From: Lentisphaerota bacterium
GTDB taxonomy: Bacteria; Verrucomicrobiota; Lentisphaeria; Oligosphaerales; Oligosphaeraceae
Length of the DNA stretch: 8,574 bases
Assembly (NCBI GenBank): GCA_012800625.1
Contig: JAAZIY010000383.1
Span: 1-8,574 of the forward strand
Direction of reading: 5' to 3'
Each line of letters opens with the position of its first letter. Position 1 is the stretch's first letter. Positions 7,901-8,574 of this stretch are shown piece after piece. The notes beneath the pieces are model-generated. The model saw only the letters and a program-made list of their open reading frames with translations, was not told the DNA's origin and did not search any database. A program made the position numbers and the translations under genes.

Positions 7901-8403
7901 TTGGCGCCGGCCGGCAGGTTTTCCACTGTGCTGATTTCCGGCTCGCCTGGGTCCACCTTGCCGTTGCCGTTGGCGTCCAGGTAGATGGCCTTGTAGCCGG
8001 GGAAGAAGTTGCCGCCCATGAATTTCAGCGTTAGCTCATAGCTGTCAGTGACATTGCCGGTATTGCTGAGCACATAGGAGAAATAGACGCTGCTGCCCGG
8101 GTCGGCCAGGGCGCTAAGGCCGGGCTGCGCCACGCTGCCGTCGGGCTTGATGAGTATGCCGTGGCGCGCTGCGACCAGGTTGAAAACCTGGTTGGAGGCT
8201 ATGCCGTAGTCACGCCCCTGCCAGTGGTAGTTGGCGGTGCTCTGGTTGTTGATGCGGGTCTGAGCCGGCGTCTGAGCCAGAAGATTGCCGCCCAGGCCAA
8301 AAATCAGCAGGCAGGAGGCAGCAAAGGCAAACAGGACATCAGAAATGATGCCTGAGCCGGCGCTGCGCCCTGCATAATGATTTTTGGAATGAAAACAGTT
8401 CAC
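1939..8403 (-). CDS. Giant DUF11/SdrD-like surface protein with C-terminal outer-membrane beta-barrel
   Basis: Predicted 2154-residue surface or adhesin-type protein; the substrate or partner is unknown. It opens with a signal peptide (long n-region, hydrophobic core about 20-37, likely cleavage after LLA43). Five DUF11-like modules follow, each with a 'PGs-V-Y...N-G' signature near residues 103, 228, 433, 620 and 762; the last (about 748-850) is the most canonical. An SdrD/carboxypeptidase-regulatory-like domain spans about 883-950. An acidic low-complexity linker (about 983-1010) precedes a beta-rich stretch (1018-1115, faintly AMIN-like), an Ig-like domain (1147-1242) and an invasin/Big_1-like domain (1243-1345). 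Residues 1348-1590 contain YPVYGD (1424-1429) and YGDF (1456-1459). From about 1590 to 2140, alternating amphipathic strands with charged turns suggest a large barrel. Calcium-loop-like DxNxDG motifs start at 143, 411, 512 and 891. The GTG start is the only standard start (ATG/GTG/TTG) between the in-frame stop at 8419-8421 and the signal peptide; there is no Shine-Dalgarno sequence. The stop is TAA. The reading frame is intact. The barrel is an inference from pattern alone. Confidence 0.93.
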   Translation of the reverse strand: MNCFHSKNHYAGRSAGSGIISDVLFAFAASCLLIFGLGGNLLAQTPAQTRINNQSTANYHWQGRDYGIASNQVFNLVAARHGILIKPDGSVAQPGLSALADPGSSVYFSYVLSNTGNVTDSYELTLKFMGGNFFPGYKAIYLDANGNGKVDPGEPEISTVENLPAGAKANLLLRIDVPPAAKYGEYILHDLQGKSLGDSSKTDIDNVNRIDLVRDALLKIRKTPNVISVAPGSQVQFTLDLINNGSAPAKAESISVDGVQRSGVLVSDQLQGAPQSRIRYVPGSLSAAPANHLQLFKLDSSSSQWRQLNSAEQESHKERIVEIGLLFLGEGDMFAPPQQARVLFDMLIAEDHPAGTVENISRVDYRNRKDEPRHDEATNTVQISVQSRVTDLLIGPYRQPEALGNTFGPLDSNGDATIDPGLPATAPNPYGTQVAGNTVYFLNTVRNDANATDIINLTIDSLSNLPDNWRPLARIMAVSGIEPRYNADGSAFLHPESGEALFKPSNVSTLFDSNGDGIPDTGPLAPGESITVAVRVLIPLDAVNPKAQPGNNGRNEFTRAGGTQEYADNDGRGYRVTVRASSTLNPSRWNLTSNIIKRVMDLGDFWDPFRKDHQSDEQLYPGSKIRYTNTFGNNGPGPVFNTIITDELSEHLSNISNISNGPVIRLAGPSGKTVSASGSYDPITHSVSWHIFEIPPGFIGQIGFTAEVAEGTKDGTEIPNVFAITSDQTDSPRTSNPVHDAVGGENILTLEKKVSNNKVEIGDPVRYELHIANAGTETIRRVMVEDILPKGFRYLKNSAKIDRDKDEPEISRDGTVLTWSLGDLAPGAKLIISYVCVVTSDVKLGSNTNSALASGYLPKGSFIRSRDNVDVDVDIGIFHNDSIIFGKVFLDQNDDRIQNHAEPGLAGVRLILENGTYVITDREGKYHFSGIKPGMHVLRLDETSLPPGMKAEIIDSQNIFNPLSRTVELRWGTPHKANFRVLPIKEEKEEAQAFQSEGGGEEESETTTTVVQDNVLKPIKVELKGESSWILIECEEEIAAQAHYDENSGIVHIMLPGVSKSSQPPRLALDDPNVSSLQCHLDEEQKRAKVQLRLRKRTSGYNEVEFQTTSRGLLVQVGSKQAPDQDPTPALLKKQTRKLLELDEFRPRILSPEQGEAFISSNQFSVTAACFLAAQAKLYVNGEEVPESRIGQRSVDTQKRRINFVFYGLSLRPGKNIVRFEALNPGSDEPVVDEISVYRANTPASIQLQVFPQPLMADSLTEPQLLITLLDAEGLPTGHGAVVTLTVDKGDILTPDLRPTEPGHQVQIKEGTAHIRLSAAHSPELRKISISSGNLQQDIELAFAPHQRSWIVNGIVSGTATERRSKHSEESGGGKDKDWKFDDRIAVFAKGALPKDFVLTTAYDSKKPRDDRKVFERDDPLKYYPVYGDESEQEYEAESRDKLYIKLEREQSYIMYGDFDSNMDKSELAAYKRAMTGAQLHLEGKYADLDGFFSRNDQVQIKGLQIPGRGVSGYYTLPDRDIIINSEKVLIETRDRWHPDRVLASKSMNRFSDYSIDYSNGRILFKKPVLSRDEDNNPIYVVVDYEVDGRKSKNYNTYGARGQLHNAERTMHIGASAIRDEAAPYDHKIEALDAGIELMPGLTLKGEVAQSQSFENVEGSAWLMELEGSFDKARYRLYHRDVSSRFENLSMSGDRAGLTTTGFEGEFDLNENWSTKEELYRQTDKAEERRRDVAIHDFVFRKDSREFTLGLGYTQEEVLSRDADQGKRLKSPFARIGSAFDLTRKLRLELFHQQAFGDKDTDQSTRTNADLRYSLNQHLDLLAGLERREVHNGDTEVHLSAGMELRLNESSTAFHRYKLEDSANGQRVRSGTGLDLQHSLNAEWRLGASAEYSRAIRTRGEMTTDDFWALSLSTEYQPDGGRGTAIARFELRDEKDSETSYLTEIGGTLKLNVDHTVFGRNIANYIAGKKDNNDSLSLDFLLGWAYRPVDFDKLNVISDLELKYEDKTDVADYGRLNKLILSAEANYQPVHRLVLEGKYACKLVHASYLSSPLFSDVKALGARVDLNDRFFISAGGRLLSQYDVNAHSISYGGSLGVNLAKDARIAFGYNFEGFKDKDFSRADHWDKGFYVAFHWKFDESIFGILKRLEGTPKK

Positions 8404-8435
8404 GGTGTGATGCGTTTGTCAAAGTAGGTGGAACC

Positions 8436-8475
8436 CCTGGGAGCGCTGGCTTCTAGCCTATTGGCGCTAACTTAA
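8436..8475 (+). repeat. 40-bp dispersed repeat, right copy
   Basis: This is the inverted partner of 143-182 (36 of 40 bases identical). It lies 32 bp upstream of the GTG start of the large surface-protein gene, so it would fall in the promoter or leader of that gene. The two copies bracket both genes of the window. Confidence 0.85.
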
Positions 8476-8495
8476 GCCTGAAAAGTGTCGTTCTC

Positions 8496-8564
8496 CGCCG
8501 GCTTTAGCCGGCGCATGTTCGTAGTTCAAGCTTTAGCTTGCGCTCTTAGCCGGCTTTAGCCGGC
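8496..8564 (+). repeat. Cluster of three TTTA-loop hairpins
   Basis: CGCCGGC-TTTA-GCCGGCG (8496-8513), CAAGC-TTTA-GCTTG (8527-8540) and GCCGGC-TTTA-GCCGGC (8549-8564) lie within 70 bases, upstream of the large gene. All three loops read TTTA on the plus strand while the stems differ. No gene overlaps them. The cluster may continue past the window edge. Confidence 0.85.
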
Positions 8565-8574
8565 GTGAGAAAGC

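Noticed and set aside
8308..8322. Possible lipobox around Cys31 (AASC) of the large protein
   Set aside because: The -3 position is Ala rather than Leu/Val/Ile, and the hydrophobic core continues past the Cys to an ordinary signal-peptidase-I-type site LLA-QT, so a lipoprotein is unlikely.
8417..8422. TTGACA on the minus strand as a -35 box for the large gene
   Set aside because: With 16-18 bp spacing, the -10 region would fall inside the coding sequence past the GTG start, and no TATAAT-like hexamer is there.

Overview
This window holds two genes, both on the minus strand, in repeat-rich surroundings. The organism looks like a Gram-negative (diderm) bacterium: both predicted proteins carry Sec-type signal peptides, and the larger one ends in what looks like an outer-membrane beta-barrel. 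The coding DNA is GC-rich. Neither start codon has a recognisable Shine-Dalgarno sequence. The protein families (DUF1573, DUF11, SdrD-like) and the CACGAAG-type intergenic repeats would fit an FCB- or PVC-type lineage. That placement is inference; no marker gene is present to fix it.

Layout from left to right: (1) 1-94, a multi-hairpin repeat (copy C) cut by the window edge; (2) 95-276, a 40-bp repeat arm (143-182) and a 10-bp-period CTTCGTG tract (183-266) that ends just past the stop of gene 1; (3) 277-1350 (minus), an exported DUF1573 protein with a C-terminal rhodanese-like domain lacking the catalytic cysteine; (4) 1351-1938, an unusually structured intergenic region with a CACGAAG tract (1362-1389), multi-hairpin copy A (minus orientation, about 1403-1569), partial copy B (plus orientation, 1596-1695), an AT-rich stretch, and a second tract (1829-1930); (5) 1939-8403 (minus), a 2154-residue surface protein with five DUF11-like modules, an SdrD-like domain, Ig/invasin-like domains and a large C-terminal barrel; (6) 8404-8574, the partner of the 40-bp repeat arm (8436-8475) and a cluster of three TTTA-loop hairpins.

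The repeat organisation is the most notable part. A multi-hairpin element of about 90-200 bp occurs three times. Copies C and A form a roughly 92-bp inverted repeat around gene 1. Copies A and B sit head to head as an imperfect palindrome of about 225 bp. Its hairpins have different stems, but nearly all have the same triloop (TTC on one strand, GAA on the other), and the core GCGAAGC matches the known extra-stable DNA mini-hairpin. A separate 40-bp inverted repeat brackets both genes. None of this is explained by the two coding regions.

The two genes point the same way but are 588 bp apart with strong potential secondary structure between them, so they need not form an operon. Both products act in the envelope: one is probably anchored in the outer membrane with a large exposed or periplasmic N-terminal region, the other is probably periplasmic. 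A direct functional link is not shown by the sequence.
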